Assembly: GCA_009700405.1 (NCBI GenBank)
Contig: WLMD01000068.1
Location: 1-8,210, forward strand
Reading direction: 5' to 3'
Source: Actinomycetota bacterium
Lineage (GTDB): Bacteria; Actinomycetota; Actinomycetes; Nanopelagicales; Nanopelagicaceae
Length of the DNA: 8,210 nucleotides
In this document: positions 6,173 to 8,210 of the stretch, one piece after another
Numbering within the stretch: the stretch's first letter is position 1
How the letters are laid out: every line of letters begins with the position of its first letter
Notes under the pieces: generated by a model
Told to the model about the DNA's origin: nothing
Databases searched by the model: none
Seen by the model: the letters and a program-made list of their open reading frames with translations, nothing else
Program-made: the position numbers and the translations under genes

Positions 6173-7807
6173 GTGGCTGCAACGAGTGCGCTCAAAAATA
6201 AGGCAACTGCTAAAAAAGCAGCGCCTGTTAAGAAAGCAGTTGCAAAGAAAGCAGTCGCAAAAAAGAGCGCCCCTGTTAAAGCGGCGAAGAAAGCCCCTGC
6301 AAAAGTTGTTGCAAAGAAAGCGGTTGCAAAGAAAGCGGTACCTGCAAAAATTATCGTGAAGAAAGATCTCACAGCTGCAGATGTGCGCACAATTATTCTT
6401 GCCAAAGATGCGGTACAGCGTCTTAAAGAAGTGAGTGAAGAACTTACATTGCGTGGAGTTACTAGCCTTAATCGCATTCCAAAGAAAATAGATAAAGAAT
6501 TAGTTGAAGAAGCTCGCGAACTTAATGCATCCGTACCTGTTCTTGTAGAGAAACTCCGCAAATCCGGTTTGGGAGCGCCAACACGTATTTTGAAAAAATC
6601 TGAATACGCATTGGTAGCACCAGTTGCAGTTCCAGTAGCAACGCCAACGCCAGCAACTTCAGGCAAGAGCACTGTTGCAAAGATTGATGGCGAAGATGTC
6701 GAACTTGAAGAAGTAGAGCTAGAGGATTTAGATGCACTCGTTGCTGACGTTTCATCCGATGAGCCAGCAGATGATAAAGGTGTAGCACCACGCGTTGTTA
6801 ACTTAGCCGAAGAGAGCAATGGCAATGAGGCTGATGCCTTTACTCTCAAAGCCTCAGAAGAAGATGATGCACCCGCTCAAACTGTAATGACCGCTGGCGC
6901 GACAGCTGACCCTGTTAAGGATTACCTGAAGCAAATTGGTCGCGTTGCGCTGCTCAACGCAGAACTTGAAGTTGAACTTGCCACGCGTATTGAAGCTGGT
7001 CTATTTGCTGAAGAAAAGCTTGCAAACGAGAAGAAGTTAGAGAAGAAACTAAAGCGCGAACTTGAATGGATTGTTGAAGATGGAATGCGCGCGAAGAATC
7101 ACCTTTTGGAAGCAAACTTGCGCCTGGTCGTATCACTTGCCAAGCGCTATACCGGCCGCGGAATGTTATTCCTTGACCTCATTCAAGAAGGTAACCTCGG
7201 CTTGATTCGCGCAGTTGAGAAGTTTGATTACACCAAGGGTTACAAGTTCTCTACCTATGCAACGTGGTGGATTCGTCAAGCTATTACTCGCGCGATGGCC
7301 GATCAGGCTCGTACCATTCGTATTCCTGTCCACATGGTTGAAGTTATTAATAAGTTGGCCCGTGTACAACGCCAGATGTTGCAAGATCTTGGTCGCGAAC
7401 CGACTCCAGAAGAGCTAGCTAAAGAGCTTGATATGACGCCTGAAAAGGTTGTCGAAGTTCAAAAGTATGGCCGCGAACCGATTTCACTTCACACACCACT
7501 AGGTGAAGAAGGCGATTCCGAGTTCGGAGATCTAATTGAAGACTCCGAAGCTGTTGTTCCAGCCGATGCTGTTTCATTTACATTGTTGCAAGAGCAGTTG
7601 CACTCAGTTCTAGACACATTGTCAGAACGTGAAGCAGGTGTGGTTGCGATGCGCTTTGGTCTTACCGATGGTCAGCCAAAGACACTTGATGAAATCGGCA
7701 AGGTATACGGCGTTACTCGCGAACGTATCCGTCAGATTGAATCTAAGACAATGTCAAAGCTTCGTCACCCATCACGCAGCCAGGTTTTGCGCGACTACTT
7801 AGATTAA
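6173..7807 (+). CDS. sigA: Primary (housekeeping) RNA polymerase sigma factor, sigma-70 group 1
   Basis: This 544-residue protein directs RNA polymerase to housekeeping promoters. Residues 1-64 are a Lys/Ala/Pro/Val repeat tract. Residues 65-143 are a charged, probably helical segment I do not recognise as a canonical sigma region. An acidic stretch follows (about 170-205). Conserved sigma regions begin with region 1.2 at D246 (D-P-V-K-D-Y-L-K-Q-I-G), then region 2 from about 308 (N-L-R-L-V-V-S-L-A-K-R-Y, F-L-D-L-I-Q-E-G-N-L-G-L, and S-T-Y-A-T-W-W-I-R-Q-A-I at 360-371 for -10 recognition). Region 3 follows, and region 4.2 (from about 504) has the helix-turn-helix V-T-R-E-R-I-R-Q-I-E. The intact region 1.2 and full region 4 mark group 1 (RpoD/HrdB/SigA). 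The start is GTG 6173 after AAAGGA. The gene is monocistronic by context, with its own leader and a convergent neighbour. Confidence 0.95.
   Translation: MAATSALKNKATAKKAAPVKKAVAKKAVAKKSAPVKAAKKAPAKVVAKKAVAKKAVPAKIIVKKDLTAADVRTIILAKDAVQRLKEVSEELTLRGVTSLNRIPKKIDKELVEEARELNASVPVLVEKLRKSGLGAPTRILKKSEYALVAPVAVPVATPTPATSGKSTVAKIDGEDVELEEVELEDLDALVADVSSDEPADDKGVAPRVVNLAEESNGNEADAFTLKASEEDDAPAQTVMTAGATADPVKDYLKQIGRVALLNAELEVELATRIEAGLFAEEKLANEKKLEKKLKRELEWIVEDGMRAKNHLLEANLRLVVSLAKRYTGRGMLFLDLIQEGNLGLIRAVEKFDYTKGYKFSTYATWWIRQAITRAMADQARTIRIPVHMVEVINKLARVQRQMLQDLGREPTPEELAKELDMTPEKVVEVQKYGREPISLHTPLGEEGDSEFGDLIEDSEAVVPADAVSFTLLQEQLHSVLDTLSEREAGVVAMRFGLTDGQPKTLDEIGKVYGVTRERIRQIESKTMSKLRHPSRSQVLRDYLD
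6203..6345 (+). repeat. Imperfect 15-bp tandem repeats encoding the Lys/Ala-rich sigA N-terminus
   Basis: The unit GTTGCAAAGAAAGCG occurs as an exact tandem pair at 6308-6322 and 6323-6337. Degenerate copies occur upstream, for example TTGCAAAGAAAGCAG from 6240. Each unit encodes five residues such as V-A-K-K-A, so gain or loss of a unit keeps the frame. Confidence 0.7.
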
Positions 7808-7813
7808 AAGAAG

Positions 7814-8210
7814 TTAAGCAATCGGTAAGACGGCAAGTAATTCAGTGCCGTCTTTGCCGTAGCTGCGAGACCAACGTAATGAAACTGCGTTGAGCATCTT
7901 TGTGCCCAAACCTTCACGTTGATCAGAAGCGTTCTCTGGTCTTCCATTATCGCTAACTCGAACCTCGATTTGCCCATCTTCAAGCAGATTTACTGTGGCA
8001 GATACTGACTTGGATTTACCGTGCTGGATACTGTTTCCTATGGCTTCCTGCACAAGCTCACTCACAGCTACAGCACAGATTGCATCGTTACCTAAACGTT
8101 CTGTGGCTAGAGCATGTTCAGTAAAAGTAATCTCGCAAAGGCCTGCATAAACCTTTCGCAGTTGGGTGATCATCTGGTTACGATCACCCAAGAGTTCACG
8201 CGAATTCAAA
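7814..8210 (-). CDS. Histidine kinase-like ATPase domain protein (5' partial, cut by window edge)
   Basis: The frame is open from the right edge to TAA at 7816-7814, about 131 residues. The first codon visible is TTG, which is not a convincing start, so the N-terminus is probably outside the window. The visible part is a HATPase_c domain. Counting from the edge, the N box is E-L-V-Q-E-A-I-G-N-S-I-Q-H-G (51-64, with N59 as metal ligand), the G1 box is S-D-N-G-R-P (86-91, D87 for adenine), and the G2 box is G-L-G-T-K-M-L (100-106). The N box resembles the NarX/DesK group of sensor kinases, and the final residues form a normal domain end. No dimerisation or phospho-acceptor histidine segment is visible, so an anti-sigma-like ATPase is an alternative. 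It converges on sigA with six bases between the stop codons. Confidence 0.78.
   Translation of the reverse strand, partial: LNSRELLGDRNQMITQLRKVYAGLCEITFTEHALATERLGNDAICAVAVSELVQEAIGNSIQHGKSKSVSATVNLLEDGQIEVRVSDNGRPENASDQREGLGTKMLNAVSLRWSRSYGKDGTELLAVLPIA
7827..7854. terminator. Candidate terminator hairpin past sigA, inside the end of the kinase-like gene
   Basis: AAGACGGCA (7827-7835) and TGCCGTCTT (7846-7854) form a perfect 9-bp stem with a 10-base loop, starting 19 bases after the sigA stop. It lies within the last codons of the convergent gene. The stem is strong, but only a short T-rich stretch follows on the + strand and none on the - strand, so it may be a U-independent terminator or mRNA 3' stabiliser. 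Confidence 0.45.

Noticed and set aside
6142..6849. 235-residue open frame on the minus strand opposite sigA, rich in Ser, Ala, Thr and Phe.
   Set aside because: It mirrors the low-complexity Lys/Ala and acidic codons of sigA. It has no recognisable domain and overlaps the sigA leader and start.

Overview
The window looks like chromosomal DNA of a low- to moderate-GC actinobacterium. The indicators are a DUF4192 protein with the actinobacterial C-C-P-P-G signature, an actinobacterial Nudix hydrolase with the HWG-x-x-GAAGLL lead-in, a SAM-IV-type riboswitch ahead of metX, and a primary sigma factor with a Lys/Ala-rich N-terminal extension. Base composition is clearly lower in GC than in Streptomyces or Mycobacterium, and genes are packed with almost no spacing. 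I infer a streamlined freshwater lineage of the acI/Nanopelagicales type. This is inference; no rRNA gene is present to test it.

Layout. Positions 1-2360 (+) hold the end of a heme/iron ABC importer operon: a solute-binding protein (hmuT-like, 5' end outside the window), a FecCD permease (hmuU-like) and an ATPase (hmuV-like). The permease frame is broken by an in-frame TGA at 826-828, just after the first membrane helix, although the rest of the protein is intact and well conserved. A Nudix hydrolase (2362-2820, -) converges on hmuV, with one base between the two stop codons and a small hairpin spanning both. Divergent from it is a secreted PKD-domain protein with a Pro/Thr/Lys linker (2910-3695, +). 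Next comes a DUF4192 protein (3775-4779, +).

Positions 4780-6045 (+) form a methionine-biosynthesis unit: a promoter-like -10 box, a SAM-IV-type riboswitch, a strong ribosome binding site and metX (homoserine O-acetyltransferase). Positions 6046-7807 (+) hold the primary sigma factor gene (sigA/rpoD). Its leader carries a perfect DnaA box beside a consensus -10 hexamer, then a long inverted repeat able to fold into a 5'-UTR hairpin just before the Shine-Dalgarno site. Convergent with sigA at the right edge is the C-terminal ATPase domain of a sensor histidine kinase-like protein (7814-8210, -), cut by the window end.

How the genes work together: the hmu genes would supply heme or another iron chelate. 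metX feeds homoserine into methionine synthesis and would be repressed by its end product SAM through the riboswitch. sigA sets housekeeping transcription. The remaining genes are single units without an obvious shared pathway. No tRNA, rRNA, insertion sequence, CRISPR array or phage gene was seen. No gene-free stretch exceeds 300 bases. I found no convincing new multi-gene system; the most noteworthy items are the interrupted permease and the sigA leader.
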